64,000 bases of DNA, taken from the NCBI GenBank assembly GCA_002917075.1, contig NTMA01000086.1:112366-176365 (forward strand). The letters run 5' to 3'. Position 1 is the first letter of the stretch. Each line of letters starts with the position of its first letter. The notes below the pieces were generated by a model. It made no database searches and was not told the origin of the DNA. It saw only the letters and a program-made list of their open reading frames with translations. Source of the stretch: Hawksworthiomyces lignivorus. Taxonomy: Eukaryota > Ascomycota > Sordariomycetes > Ophiostomatales > Ophiostomataceae. The position numbers and the translations under genes were made by a program. Positions 35,701 through 47,965 of this stretch are shown here, piece after piece.

Positions 35701-36665
35701 TCTCTGATCCTCCTCTTTCTGCTCCTCTCCCCCCTTTTTCCCGACTTCAGCTGTTGCGCAGCTAAGGAGGGACCCCTCTCGTTTATTTCAATTCTAGCCA
35801 CTACTTCGTCGTTCTTCGTTGCGTTGCATTGTTACTATTATAGCGCTCACTAACGCCTCTTCGAACGTCTGCTCCAGAATCGTTCTTCGCTCCATTCACA
35901 CCACCCTGTCCTTTCTCCCGTCTCCTTATCCTCTCTTAGGGCAGCTGAGCTGTAGGAGCCGTTTCAAAAAGGACAAGAAAAAAAATAAAAACGAAAAAAA
36001 AAGGAAACAAAAACACAATTGGTGACCCACATATCCTCTTCTGGTCTTTTGTTTCCATCTCGTATTTTGTTCGCCTGCTGGACCTGTATTCCTTCGTCCC
36101 TTTTAATTGCCTCTTTGTTTTCTTTTTTTGGGAGACATCCCAGAATTCCAAACTGCATCTCTTTGAACATTCGCTGTGGAATATCAGTGTTTGTTCAAAG
36201 ATCGTTTGACCGTGTCCACGCAACCGGTATTTTCTTTTCAAACAAGCATTGTTCGGGACAGTCCTTGGAAAATCTCGAAACGCGCATTGCCTGTCACGGG
36301 CCACTGATCGCCGAGGCGTCTCCAACTCCGTACTTTTCGAACAGCCTTCTGGCCCTGTTTCATATGCCAGCAAACCGGTCCCAGACCGTCACCTTCCCCT
36401 AGCACCAATATTGTCCTGCTTCTTCTGCCACTCTTGCACTATCGTCTTTCTTGCTACCTTTTTTTATTTTCTTTATTCTGTGCTCTTGCACACATCCCTC
36501 CCAATTCCTTTCTTCCGAGCTCTTTGGTGTTTCTCTTTCACCACCCCTTCCGATCGGTCTACCTTTACTCCCTGTGTCCTCTGTTCTCTTCTCCTCCTCC
36601 TTCTTCTTCTCTTCCTCTTCTTCCTCTCTCATCCCTGATCTCCCTTCTTGTTGAGCACAAACAAC
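32760..36665. other. Long intergenic region with extended CT-rich leader of VTS1
   Basis: Almost 4 kb with no recognisable coding gene. The first 1.7 kb is mixed sequence. A hexanucleotide microsatellite (CACAGG/CACAAG) lies at about 34203-34245. From about 34560 to 36665 the plus strand is strongly pyrimidine-rich, with poly-T (35542-35562), (AC)n and (TC)n tracts. I read this as a long promoter/5' UTR for VTS1. It contains several upstream ATGs with short frames (for example 36019-36402). Confidence 0.45.
34203..34245. repeat. Hexanucleotide microsatellite (CACAGG)n
   Basis: A short run of CACAAG/CACAGG units in the intergenic region upstream of VTS1. Confidence 0.8.
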
Positions 36666-38739
36666 ATGGCCAACCTTGCAGGTAATCGAATGAGCACCCC
36701 GGAGGCGAGCCAAGCTGTGTCGCTGCGGCCGCTGTCCTCCCGCCCCCTGGCCGGCAATGCACACCTCCGCGCCTCCGCCGACATGGCTGCCCTCACCGGC
36801 ACCAGCCCTTCCAGCCGCATCCGCCCGTCTTCCGACATTTACGGTCAGACCCAGCCCGGCCAGGGACAAGGGACCGGCGACCTCGACCCCCAGGACAAGC
36901 TTGCGCAGGAGTGGATTGCCGACATCGACCAGTACGAGACGACCCTCGAGGAGATGGCAGCTGCCACGCTGGACCAGGACTTCAAGGACGAGCTGAGCGC
37001 CATCGAGCAGTGGTTTCGCGTGCTGAGCGAGGCTGAGCGCACAGCTGCTCTCTATGCCCTGCTCCAGCAGACCACGCAAGTACAGATTCGCTTCTTCATC
37101 CAAGTGCTGCGGCAGATGGGTAAGAACCACCCCATGTCTGGTGTTTTGTCGCCGGCCAACTTCGACAAAGGTTGGTTTGCCTTGCTCGCCCTCGAACTTT
37201 TTATTTTATTTTTCAATTTGTTCTGTTCAGATTGCTTGTACACATCTCATCTCCAGCCTGCTAAATTTTGAACTGAACAGATCCCATGTCGAACCGCCTG
37301 AGCGACGCTATGAACAAATTGACCGTGGATTCGGCAAGAAACTCCGTGGTGCGGAATTCGGTCATCTCGGTGGGCAAGCGGCAGTCAGGCCTCGACCCCT
37401 CGACCATAAACGCCATGTTTCCCGACGCCGCTGCTGCGATCGCGACCGAGAAGGCCAAGTACACCCAGCAAACTGGCGCCCTGCCGGTATCAAACCGAAA
37501 CAGCGCTGTCGATCCGCGGAATTCTCTGGTTGCACCGACCATCTCTACCCCTGCCGATGCGGCTAACGGCGTTCCCACGAACGGCCAGAACCCAACGTCG
37601 CCCTGGGGACCCGCCTCCGCTAGCGACCCGACACGCCCAGCTGTGACATCGCCGGGACAAGCGCCCATGGGGCAGTTTGTTCAGCCGCCTCCTTCGGCTG
37701 GCGGCCTTCGCTCTCCCCGGCCGCCCATGACTGCTGGCTCGCAAATTCAGAGCACTACGATCACCACCTCAGAGAAGTCCGAGCTGCCGCTGCTGTCGCC
37801 GTACGGTGCCAGCGGCAACTGGGCTTCCATGGTGAACACCCCCATGGTTGCCAACTTCAGCCCCCAGCAGAGCGGAAACCAGGCCGACATGGTCGCCAAC
37901 GCCACTGCGATGAAACTGGCCGCTCTCTCGACCGTGAACAACCGCGTTTTCCTAGACGACGTTCGCAAGTACCGCCGCACACGATCCAACGACGCTCCGG
38001 GAGCCCAGCAGAACCCCCTCTCTCCCAGCGCGCCGACGATCAACATCCCCGGCACCACAAACGTCGTCATGCTGAACGAGCACGGCCAGGTGGTGCGGAG
38101 CGAGCCCATGCTCGCCGTGCCTGGCCAGACGCCGCTGGGCTTCGGAGCCCACCGGTCAAGACCCAACTCGCCGGGCATCGCCATGGGCGGCGGCTTCGGC
38201 GCCATTCCCTTCGCCTCGCCTCAGAACAACGGTTTCCTCAGCGCGTATGACGGCTCGACGCTCGTGAACAACAGCCTGGCTCTGGGCGCGATGAATCTCG
38301 GCCAGCTCGGACTGGGCGGTCCCCACGAAGGATATCTTTCCGACCACTCGGACATCATCCGCGGTCGGTCGCCGCGTGGACGGCGCGGCAGCTCCAAGCC
38401 GCCGGAGGACCCGACTGACCCGACCCTCCTGCAGGACATTCCCAGCTGGCTCCGCAGTCTCCGCCTGCACAAGTATACCGAGAACCTCAAGGACATGAAG
38501 TGGACGGATCTGATCGAGCTCGACGACAAGCAGCTGGAGGACCGGGGCGTAAATGCGCTCGGCGCCCGGCGGAAGATGCTCAAGGTGTTTGAGCAAGTGA
38601 AAGGTACGTTGGATCTCGTAGCACGTGCCTGCCCCCCCCCTTGGGCTGGCAGTTGGTCGAAACCATTTTACAGTTGGCGCTAACCGTTTACGTTATAGAG
38701 GCGAAAGCCGAAGGCAAGCTTGCCAAGCTCTCGAGCTGA
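36666..38739 (+). CDS. VTS1: SAM-domain RNA-binding post-transcriptional regulator Vts1 (Smaug family)
   Basis: Three exons, 36666-37170, 37281-38603 and 38699-38739, give 622 residues. Residues ~75-155 form the conserved Vts1 helical N-domain ([20 protein letters not shown], then [20 protein letters not shown]). The middle ~380 residues are Ser/Pro/Asn/Gln-rich and disordered. The C-terminus is a SAM domain: [57 protein letters not shown]. In yeast and flies such SAM domains bind CNGG hairpin loops and recruit Ccr4-Not to repress or destroy the mRNA. The last exon adds only 13 codons ([12 protein letters not shown]). All SAM core residues are present. Confidence 0.9.
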
Positions 38740-39959
38740 AAAAAATAGCTTAATTTGGGATATGTAGAACAGAAAGGCTGGACACGCTCAGGGTGGACCG
38801 GCGCACAGCGTAGCACAGCGATGCAAGCACGGCTGGTTGCGTGAAACCGGCGATTCCCTTCTCGGCGCTGTATTTCTAGATTGCTTTGGTCCATTTTTTA
38901 TTTTAACGAATGCGTGAAGGAACGGAATACGAGAACAAATTAACGAGAAAAGGGCAGACGCTTTTTGGAATCCTGTGGCGAAAAATACAAATAAAATGGG
39001 GCCGGCTATAGGGCAATCTTATTCATTCACATACAAAGATACATTGGAGAAATTTTGGAAATCGAGCTGGCGGGATGACATCTGGTACATCTGGCACATC
39101 TTAGCGACATGACCATAACATGATAGGAATATCTATGATTTCTTTTTTCAGAGGTCCGCGTCGTCTGCGGTATCCAATGTCAAGCCCACAATAAGAGAGA
39201 CATGGTCTAGTGCATGGCAGCTACAGCTGTTTTACAAATGTCTGGGAAGCATTGGCATTTTATGATACGTCGTGCATATAAGCGTATGCTCGTCAGCGAA
39301 GCTATGGAAGCTCTACGGGATCTGAGACATGGGATGGAGATAGCAGCTCAAGATTTCTACGTGTCTATCGTAATATCTTTAACGAATATCACTTATGACC
39401 GGTCAGAAGGAAGAACCTATTGAGACCTTTCAAGTTCTGCACAAAAACAGACTTTACATTATCACAGACTCTGCAAACCGAGAGACACACGATACACTTG
39501 GACCTCTTTTTAGTGCTGATAATAAATTCTTTTGTAAATTCTATTGCGATGTTTTATTTTTGTTCCCATACCAGAAATATGCTAATGCTACAGCAGATGT
39601 ATTGCCCTTATAATATAGCATCCTTTATTTCGTCCCCAGACTTCCCCTATTTTTGGATGTCCCTTAATAAAAGCATTCCGCTAAGTGTTCCCCTAATATA
39701 TAACAGGCATTTGAAATCATTTACGAAAAAGCACAAATCGTGAAACATTTTCATGAGGAAAGGAAATAGGGAAAAGCAGACAAATGCCAAAGAAAAAACA
39801 AAGACTCCCCAAAAAGTTAAGAAAAAGCCCTCGCTGATATGTAGCCCGTTTTTTAGCAACCCAAAAAGAAAGGAAAAATTATAACAGGGAAGAGAAAACC
39901 TTCCACTCGTCTCCTGTGCTTCGCCACCTTTTTGAGATTTTTTTTTGTCTTTTAGTTTT
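38740..39959. other. Convergent spacer between VTS1 and HSP104
   Basis: About 1.2 kb of AT-rich sequence with no gene recognised. It should contain the 3' UTRs of both convergent genes. Confidence 0.5.
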
Positions 39960-42758
39960 TTAGTCGAACAGGTCGTCCTCGTCCATGTTGTCGCCGACGA
40001 GCTCCTCGACGGCGTCGTCCTCGTCGACGTCGTCGACCAGCATGGAGTCGGTGTCAGAGTTGTCGGCGTCGCTCTCGTGGTGGTTGGCGAAGATGCGGAT
40101 CTTGTTGTCCTCGATGTCGACGCGGGCGGTCTCGCCGTCGCGGATGGTGCCGCGCAGGATGAGGACGGCGAGGCGGTTGAGGACCTCGCGCTCGATGAGG
40201 CGGGCCAGCGGGCGGGCGCCGTAGGCGGGCGAGTAGCCGGCGTTGCCGAGGTAGTCCTTGGCGGCGTCGGACACGACAATGTCGACGTTGCGGTTGTTGT
40301 CGTGCAGGCGCTTCTGGATCTCGGCGATGCGCAGGTCGACGATCTTGCGGATCTCGCGGCGCGTCAGGCGGTTGAAGATGACGATGGAGGAGATGCGGTT
40401 GAGGAACTCGGGCAAGAAGTAGTTGCGCAGCGCGTTCATGACGAGCTCGCGCGTGGTGGGGTCGATCTTGCCGTCCTTGCCCTGGGGCCTGGCGAGGTAC
40501 TCGGCGCCCAGGTTGGAGGTCATGACGACGATGCAGTTCTTGGCGTCGACGATGCGGCCCTGGCCGTCGGTGATGCGGCCGTCGTCCATGAGCTGCAGCA
40601 GCACGGTCAGCACCTCCTTGGCGGCCTTCTCGACCTCGTCAAAGAGCAGGATCGAGAAGGGCCGCCGCCGCAGGGCCTCGGTCAGCTGGCCGCCGGCGTC
40701 GTGGCCAACGTAGCCCGGCGGCGCGCCGATCATGCGGCTGAGCGAGTGGCGCTCCTGGTACTCGGACATGTCGAAGCGGATCATGGCCTTGGGGTCGTCA
40801 AAGAGGAACTCGGCCAGCGCCTTGGTGAGCAGCGTCTTGCCCGTGCCCGACGGGCCGCAGAACAGGAAGCTCGGCGGCTGGTTGGGGTTGGCCAGGCCTG
40901 AGCGCTGCAGGCGGATGGCATTGGAGACGGACTGCACGGCCTCGCGCTGGCCCACGACGATCTTGCCCAGGTTGCGCTCCATGTGCAGCAGCTTCTCCTT
41001 CTCGGTGGTCTTGAGGCGGGTGACGGGGATGCCGGTCCAGCGCGCGACGATCTCGTTGATCTGGTCGGGGCCGACGACGTCGGTGATCATGGAGCCGCCG
41101 GCGTCGGCCGAGGTGTCGCTGAGCGCGGCGTCGGCGGCCGCCTTCTCCTTCTCGAGCTTGCGGATCATAGCCTCCATCTCGGGGATGGCGTAGAACTTGA
41201 GGTCGGCGGCGCGGCCGGTGTCGCCCATGCGCGAGGCGTCCTCCATCTTGACCTTGAGCCCCTCGAGCTTGAGCTTGGCCTCCTGGATGTCCTTGCCGCG
41301 CTTGCGCTCGCTCTCGTACTTTTCGCGCAGCGGCCGCAGCTCCTCCTCGACGTTGCTGGCGTCCTGCTTGGCCTGGACCAGGCGCGCCTTGGAGGCGTCG
41401 TCCTTCTCGCGCGAGAGGGCGTGGATTTCGATCTGCAGCTGGCGCAGGCGGCGCTCGAGCGAGTCGATGATCTCGGGCTGCGACTCCCGCGCCACGCGCA
41501 CGGCGGCGGCGGCCTCGTCGACCAGGTCGACGGCCGAGTCGGGCAGGCGGCGCGACGTCAGGTAGCGCGCGGCCAGGTTGGCGGCGGACACGAGGGCGCT
41601 GTCGGTGATGTTGACGCCGTGGTGCACTTCGTACTTGTCCTTGAGACCACGCAGGATGGACACGGTCTCGGGGATGGTGGGCTCCTTAACGATGACCTGC
41701 TGGAAACGACGCTCAAAGGCGGCGTCCTTCTCAATGTACTTGCGGTACTCGGCCAGGGTCGTGGCGCCGATACAGTGCAGCTGGCCGCGGGCCAGCATGG
41801 GCTTGAGCAGGTTGGCGGCGTCCATGCCGCCCTCGCCCGAGGAGCCGGCGCCCATCAGAAGGTGGATCTCGTCGACGAAGAGCACGATCATGTCCTTGGA
41901 CTCGGTGATCTCCTTGAGCACGCCCTTCATGCGCTCCTCGAACTCGCCGCGGTACTTGCTGCCGGCGACTAGGGCGCCGACGTCGAGCGACAGCAGCTTG
42001 CAGGCGGCCAGGTTGTCGGGCACGTCTGCGTTGACGATGCGCTGCGCGAGGCCCTCGACCACGGTCGTCTTACCCACACCGGGTTCGCCGATCAGCACTG
42101 GGTTGTTCTTGGTGCGCCGGGACAGGATGCGAATGACGCGGCGGATCTCCTCCTCACGGCCGATGACCGGGTCGATCTTGCCCTCGCGGGCCATGGCGGT
42201 CATGTCAATGGTGAACTTGGCCAGGTTCTCGTTCTCTTGCTCGGTGTCGGCCGTCTTGGAGTCGACGCGGCGCGTGCCGCGGATCGCTTGCACGGCTTCC
42301 TGCACGAGCTTTGGCTTGGGGATGTTGGCCTCCTTGAGGGCGGCCTGGATAGTGCTGTCCTCGGCGAGGGCCGCGATCAGGTGGTCGACGGCTACATACG
42401 AGTCCTTCTGGACCTTCTGCAGCTCGGCGGCCTTGCGGAAGACGGTGTGTAGGGCCGGCGAGAAGCTGACCTGGTCTGGTGGCGGGTCTTGGCTGGGCAG
42501 GCGCACCAGGGACTTCTTGAGGCCGCGGTCAAACAGCTGGGGGTCGCCATGTGCCCGCTCGATGACTTGGCGCAGGAAAGTGACGTTGGCGCCAGCCGGG
42601 GCGTTCTGTTGGTCCTTAGACTGGTCGGCTGGCGGATCCAGCAAAGAGACTGCGAGGTGCACGGGCAGCACCTGGGTGTGTGCGTACTGATTCGCCAAGC
42701 CTACAGCATCTTCGACGGCCTTTTGGGCACGGTCGGTCAGATCCAACTTGTTTGCCAT
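39960..42758 (-). CDS. HSP104: Hsp104/ClpB-type protein disaggregase
   Basis: Intronless, 932 residues. It opens with a Clp-N domain ([20 protein letters not shown]). It has two AAA+ modules: Walker [14 protein letters not shown] with Walker [15 protein letters not shown], and Walker [15 protein letters not shown] with Walker [11 protein letters not shown]. Between them lies the coiled-coil M-domain (residues ~410-530). Pore-loop tyrosines are present ([21 protein letters not shown]). The acidic C-terminus ([10 protein letters not shown]) resembles the tail that binds TPR co-chaperones in yeast Hsp104. The hexamer threads aggregated proteins with Hsp70 help and supports heat tolerance in the cytosol and nucleus. 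Strong bias for C/G at third positions suggests high expression. Divergent from MHR1. Confidence 0.95.
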   Translation of the reverse strand: MANKLDLTDRAQKAVEDAVGLANQYAHTQVLPVHLAVSLLDPPADQSKDQQNAPAGANVTFLRQVIERAHGDPQLFDRGLKKSLVRLPSQDPPPDQVSFSPALHTVFRKAAELQKVQKDSYVAVDHLIAALAEDSTIQAALKEANIPKPKLVQEAVQAIRGTRRVDSKTADTEQENENLAKFTIDMTAMAREGKIDPVIGREEEIRRVIRILSRRTKNNPVLIGEPGVGKTTVVEGLAQRIVNADVPDNLAACKLLSLDVGALVAGSKYRGEFEERMKGVLKEITESKDMIVLFVDEIHLLMGAGSSGEGGMDAANLLKPMLARGQLHCIGATTLAEYRKYIEKDAAFERRFQQVIVKEPTIPETVSILRGLKDKYEVHHGVNITDSALVSAANLAARYLTSRRLPDSAVDLVDEAAAAVRVARESQPEIIDSLERRLRQLQIEIHALSREKDDASKARLVQAKQDASNVEEELRPLREKYESERKRGKDIQEAKLKLEGLKVKMEDASRMGDTGRAADLKFYAIPEMEAMIRKLEKEKAAADAALSDTSADAGGSMITDVVGPDQINEIVARWTGIPVTRLKTTEKEKLLHMERNLGKIVVGQREAVQSVSNAIRLQRSGLANPNQPPSFLFCGPSGTGKTLLTKALAEFLFDDPKAMIRFDMSEYQERHSLSRMIGAPPGYVGHDAGGQLTEALRRRPFSILLFDEVEKAAKEVLTVLLQLMDDGRITDGQGRIVDAKNCIVVMTSNLGAEYLARPQGKDGKIDPTTRELVMNALRNYFLPEFLNRISSIVIFNRLTRREIRKIVDLRIAEIQKRLHDNNRNVDIVVSDAAKDYLGNAGYSPAYGARPLARLIEREVLNRLAVLILRGTIRDGETARVDIEDNKIRIFANHHESDADNSDTDSMLVDDVDEDDAVEELVGDNMDEDDLFD

Positions 42759-43691
42759 GTTGGGGAGGCTGTGTGGTTTGGTTGCTGTTCTGTTCTTCTA
42801 TCGTATGGCGGGGAAAAACAAAAGATATTGCTGTCTTGAATGACGATCTTCTGTCGATGTCGTTCAAGAGAAAAGAGCTACTATGACGTGTGTGCTCTTG
42901 TCGTCAATTGCTTGTAGTATTTCAAACCCTCTGTGTTGTATATGAGGTTTGATATCTGAGAACCCAATACTGTTGTCTGGGTTTAGAATTCCAACAAAAG
43001 ATGTGCTGAAGAATGAGAAAAAGAAAAGAAAGAAGAAAGAGAAATAACAGAGAGGATTCAAAGCAGGGAATTGCCGCCGGATGTCTGATGTTTCGTGTAT
43101 TTATGCTTGAGTGCTGAGTGGAGCAAGCAGCACCAGTAGAGATTTAGGTAGATCTTTGTATGATGCTATTGCGCGCCAGGGAGCTTTCTGGCATAGTCTC
43201 CCAGCTGCTGGCGGCCTTAGCGGGTGGTATGATGGTATGATCGCGATGGTGCTGGCTGCTTGCAGCACTCTCTCCCACCCTCTCCAAGTTTCCGCCGGCG
43301 GTACAGAAGCATCTCGAAGCACCTCGCAGCTGCCACTAGATTGGCCGGCTGGCCGCTGACCGGCGACTTGGCAGGCCCCTGTGATTGGGCGGCTGGGCTG
43401 TGGCGGGGTAGCAACCTAGACCTGGTTAGGTGCTAAAGCGTTTAGGTGCCTTATCTGCAGTAGATTCGAGGAAAGCTGTCCTGACTCAGCAAACCTGTTA
43501 AATTCATGAGAATCATGTGTTTTGTGCACGTGATCCAATTCGAGATTTTTTTTTTTTTGGATAGTCGGCATCGCGTGTCTGCAAGTTAGCTAGAGGCCAG
43601 AGAGAGAGAGTCTGCTCCGGCTCGTCGAACAGAGACGACAGCAACTCGCACACGCACGGGACACACAATCTTTGCCCCGGTCTCACACACT
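42759..43691. promoter_or_regulatory. Bidirectional region between HSP104 and MHR1
   Basis: A 930-bp shared upstream region. On the minus strand a TATA-like ATAAATAC lies near 43100, roughly 340 bp before the HSP104 start. One stress-element core (CCCCT) occurs near 43376. Imperfect heat-shock-element-like arrays, such as TTCAAGAGAA near 42862 and TTCATGAGAATC near 43503, can be seen, but none is a perfect nGAAnnTTCn trimer. Confidence 0.35.
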
Positions 43692-44511
43692 ATGAGCGGC
43701 CTGCCAATACAGTGCTTTCGCCGATTGGCGATCGGCGGGGCGTCCGTCTCGCCCATGCACACGACGGTGCGGGCGGCGTCGACGAAGCGGTACCGGCAGC
43801 CGCATCCCGAGCTGACCAAGTTCCCAGAAGGCCACGGCGAGCAGATCTGGATCTTCAACCATATCATGACCAACCAGGTCGTGTACTCCCACTCACCAGT
43901 GCTGCGGGTAAGCTAACCCCGGTCTTTAATCTCTCATTATTTGGGTCTTTTCCGGTGGTCTCTTTCAATCTAACATGGTCTTTCCCTCCTCCTCTCAGAG
44001 CAACCGTGCCCTCAAGCAGCTGCCCTTCAACGGCAAGAAGACGAAGCCTGCCAAGCTGCGCAAAGACTACTGGAGGCCAATGGCGCTGATCCAGTTCGGC
44101 GAAGGAGCTGGCGTGGTCGGCCGCTCCGTGTACCAGAAGCTGCGCGAGTTCCGGCGGGTGCACGAGCTGTCGTGGGGCTTCCAGAAGCCTGAGCTGTACA
44201 AGTTAGACCGCCAGGCGCTAGGCGAAGCGCTCAACGACCAGCGGGCGAACGCCATTGCCGACATGGCCGCGGTGCTCGCCGGCGCTGGGAAAGGAAACCG
44301 GATACGGGAAGGCGGTGACGAGGCTTCGGCCGAGGCAGGAGAAGCGGGAGAAGGTGCTGCGGTGTCTACCCAACTGGCCGAGGCGACCGTGTTCTGGGCA
44401 AACGAGCATGACCGCAACATTGCGGAATCCTGGTCGAAGAATGTCACGCACGCGGCAGGTATCCCGACACTGAAGCCAACAGAAGGCGAAGCAGAACCGT
44501 CGGCAGCATGA
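43692..44511 (+). CDS. MHR1: Mitochondrial large-subunit protein mL67 / Mhr1 homologue
   Basis: Two exons, 43692-43907 and 43999-44511, give 242 residues. The core matches the Mhr1/mL67 family: HGEQIWIFNHIMTNQVVYSH, then LKQLPFNGKKTKPAKLRKDY and WRPMALIQFGEGAGVVGRSV, with YQKLREFRRVHELSW. In yeast this protein is a mitoribosomal subunit that also acts in mitochondrial DNA recombination. The first ~30 residues are rich in Arg/Ser/Ala with few acids (PIQCFRRLAIGG), as in a mitochondrial targeting peptide. The tail is acidic and Ala/Glu-rich, and probably disordered. Divergent from HSP104. Confidence 0.87.
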
Positions 44512-44801
44512 GAAGCTGGCGCATGTGGATTATGAGGAGAGACATGATGCAAGAAAAAGAAAATGCGAGAACGCATGGGATGCGATCTATTTTTTTAGAG
44601 GATATGAAATGCATAGCAGCGAGACGGACGAGCAAAATGTATAACATATGTATAAATGTTTGAACTTTTTTTGCTATCCTGGCAGCAAAAAAGCAAATAC
44701 CACTTTTTTTACCCTCATTATTCAAAAATGAAACAGTACATCTTTTCAAGGTCGTTATCCAAAATGGAGAAACATATATCCAAAGACGCCTAAATCGGAA
44801 C

Positions 44802-46070
44802 TCAAAACTTCATGGCAAATTGCTTCAGATACTCATAATCCGGAATGTTTGCATCGACACACTCGCGGATGATCTTCTGGCCCTTTTCGCCATACTTTTC
44901 TCTCCATTCTTGGTTTTCCTCTTCAGCCGTCGGTGTTTTCTAACAAAACTATTAGCATGGGGACAGCACGGCGTCGGGAACTGGTAGAGGCCCTCGCAGG
45001 ATCGAAAAACTTACATGACGGGTTGTGCGGGCTTTGAGGCCTGTGCTTGCCAGAGCGTCATTGTGAAAGCCGGCCCACTTCTCAAAGGCCTCTGACGCCT
45101 GCTTCTGGCTGGTCGAATCATCCCATTTCAGCATCTCGGGCTGGTAGTCGAGATCGACGGCTCGACAGAAAGCCTCAATGCCCTCGGCCGGGCGGTCGAG
45201 CAGGTCGTCGGCATCAAGGACGGTAATAGCAATAGGCGCATTGGTGGAGCCGTTGGTGTGGCTGGCTCCATTCGTGGCGCCACTGATGCCGTTAGACTGG
45301 CTCTTCTCGCCTACTAGGCCTTGCGCGCGCAGGAAGTCAAACAGACGACGCAGCTCTGCGTAGCCTGCTTCATTGGGCATGAACTCGTTGAACTTGGTTG
45401 TATTGACCAGGGGCGGTATGGTGCACCGATAGTAGGAGGGTATAGAGCGGCGCGGGTGGCGGATGAGGAAGGTAAAGTGGAAGCGCTTAAGGGAAGAGAG
45501 CGGCAGGACTGGATGGCCGAGGACGTCCGGAGTGCTGCCATTGGCACCCACACCGTCTACACCATTGGCCTGGTCGGCCAGAGACGGCGCAATGGTGGCC
45601 GGCTTGCCCTCTGGAGGGTATAGATAGTATGCCATGTCCTTGATGAAGACGTGCTGTAATGTAGTCAGCGAAAAGAGGCTCTCTATGCCAACAGTGACAG
45701 GCGGCCTGGAGAGGGATCTGTAATATCGTGTGTACCTTGTCCTGGTCAAGCAAACTGCCGAGGACGTCTTTGTAGGTGGTCTCGACGAAGCCGCTGTTTT
45801 CACGGTGTTTGAGGTCCTCAGAAAATCTTTGACTGAGACGTTCCGGGCCATAATAGAATGCATCACCAAAGGGCTCATGGGCACATGCGAGGTCCGGGCG
45901 GGTCATAAAGACCTGACGTAGCGAGTCAGCAAAGAAGCTCTTCCCACAGTCTATTTCATGCGAGACACAAAGAAAAATGAAATTCTAAAAGTCTTAAGAG
46001 GACATACCCGTTCGAAAGCAGTTGAGCAAGACCGCGGATGGGTCGCTACAAAGATGGGACGTCCAGCCAT
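44802..46070 (-). CDS. P-loop sulfotransferase-like protein
   Basis: Four exons, 46070-46008, 45912-45736, 45653-45015 and 44939-44802, give 338 residues with all phases zero. The N-terminus PIFVATHPRSCSTAFERVFM is a PAPS 5'-phosphosulfate-binding loop. LIRHPRRSIPSYYRC is the 3'-phosphate-binding motif (Arg and Ser). HEPFGDAFYYGPERLSQRF is a segment I associate with fungal members of this group. The last exon is charged and ends YEYLKQFAMKF. Related fungal proteins are annotated as sulfotransferase-like, with unknown acceptors; small-molecule sulfation is likely. A low-complexity Asn/Gly/Thr insertion lies near residue ~220. No signal peptide, so probably cytosolic. Confidence 0.78.
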
Positions 46071-47965
46071 TGTGGCTGTTTCTCAGTGGTGTCTAGGAGA
46101 GGGATCTAAAGAGAGTAAAGCAGTAACGAAAGTGCATTGAAAGAAGACAAGACTAGCCAAGAAGTATGAGAGTATCTGCGAGCACGCAGAGAAGCAATGA
46201 AGCCAGAGAATGAAAGGTGTGAGCTCGAGATAATAAGAGCTTCTTCTGCCTGGGACTACGAAAGAGAGGAAGCTGGGAATTGGGCAGGGCAGAGCTACAA
46301 ACCATCTATGCTAAGCTATATATGTTGCTGCTGCTCATGTCTCGCTCCTTCTTTGGAAAGCAAAGTATCTTCTTCTCACTTTTTTCTGCAGCTGCCCTGC
46401 AATGGATGGCCGAAGTCAGAAGGAGCAGAAAGCTCTGTTTACAACGAGGTGTTCCTGCCAACTTTGACGCTATTAGAGGTAGACATTAGGTATACGAGTC
46501 ATGCAGAGTCATAGAAAATAGCAGAACAAGAACGGGTACTGTACTAGCTAGGTACGAGATCCTTTTTTGCTTCTGCTCTTGCTTTTGTTCTTTCTCTCTT
46601 TTTTTTCTTTCTTTTTCTTGGTCCTTTCCTCTTTCCCTATTAGTCTTGTTAGTTCCACCCCAGGAGGGGTCTCATGTAATACGTCACCATGCAAGGCCAG
46701 GGCGTGGGTGGGTGGACTCTTAAGGTGGGCTCTGTAGGCTTAAGTGGCTCTCTGGGGGGGATGGCGCCCTGGCCTGGCAGACCACTTGCATGGAAGAGTT
46801 TTTGCTCCCTTCTCCTCTGCTGCACGAGTACTAATACTTCAGTCAACCACCTACAGGCATGCCATTAACCGCTATCTGCAGCCCCCCAAGCCTTTCCTGC
46901 AGGCCCTTCTTCACAGTCAGCGCTTGTACATGGTACCTATTGGAGAACGGAAGTGGTGTTTCGCCCTGTCCACAGTGGCGGCCATTGTTTGCATCAAAAC
47001 AAGTAGTCATTCCTCTGCTATATTTTTTTTCTGTGGCGAAAACGACGCAGAAGGGGCCGAAACAGGCAGATAAAGTACTAAAGTCACAAAAAGAAGCAAA
47101 AGTGAGGAAACTATTTGTCACATAGTTTTGGAGTTTTAGGGCACGTCTCTTGATGTGCATCTCAAGAGGTTTTGTAGAGGCTTCTAGAGGGGCTCTTCAG
47201 GGCTTCCTTCGCAAAGTTACCTGTCTCGTATTCTCTAGCTCCTCTCAACCCGAGCTGTCCGCCGCCGATTCTCTTGGCGCTGCTCGTAGACGGGTGGAAT
47301 CCTGATTCTACGAAAAGGCACTGTGGACTTGACTGCGCAGATAGGGTGTTCATGGCCTCTCTTGCTACCCCAATTGGCCAGTTCTCCGCGGTCTTGTGTC
47401 CTCTTTTTAGTAGGGGAACAGAAAATGCGCAGTGCAATCCACTGTTGCCGCGGTTAAGGCCAAAATGTTTTGATCAAGGTGGCTTGCCAAACGGGTGGGG
47501 TTCCGGTTTGATTATTTTTATGTCAGATTTCCGTGGTTATCTTGCATGAGTTTGTCTTGTTTCTTGAGCTTTAGAAGAGGGTACATTGTCTCCAAAGGTG
47601 TGGGATGAAAATAGGATCCGCAGGTGGGCGTGCATCCAAACCGCGCAAGTGGCCTTGACTGACTTCACCTGGCATGTTATCAAACTTTTATGTTTCGGCG
47701 GCGCTCTTACTGGCCGGCTGGCTGCGCGTTGGCCACCTTTTTCCGATCACGACACCGGGGGTCGAGGCTGGCCGGCGTGGGATGCCAGCCGATGCCTTAC
47801 TTAACAGAAACTGCACGAGGGTATATTGGAAAGAGGCAAACAAGGCGGATAGTACAGTAGACATACAGGAAAAGAGAAAAAAAAAGTCTAAAAGTAATAG
47901 AAATAGCTGCACACAACTCCACACTGGACGCGGCACCCGCAGACCGCATTCCCTCAGGTTCCTTG
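46071..47965. other. Intergenic region, no gene recognised
   Basis: Nearly 1.9 kb between the sulfotransferase start (minus) and the TFC4 stop (minus). Open frames are short and unrelated to known families. CT-rich tracts near 46560-46640 are the only visible structure. Confidence 0.45.

Noticed and set aside
39945..41972. Long plus-strand open frames opposite HSP104
   Set aside because: They mirror the strong third-position GC bias of HSP104; no homology or start context.
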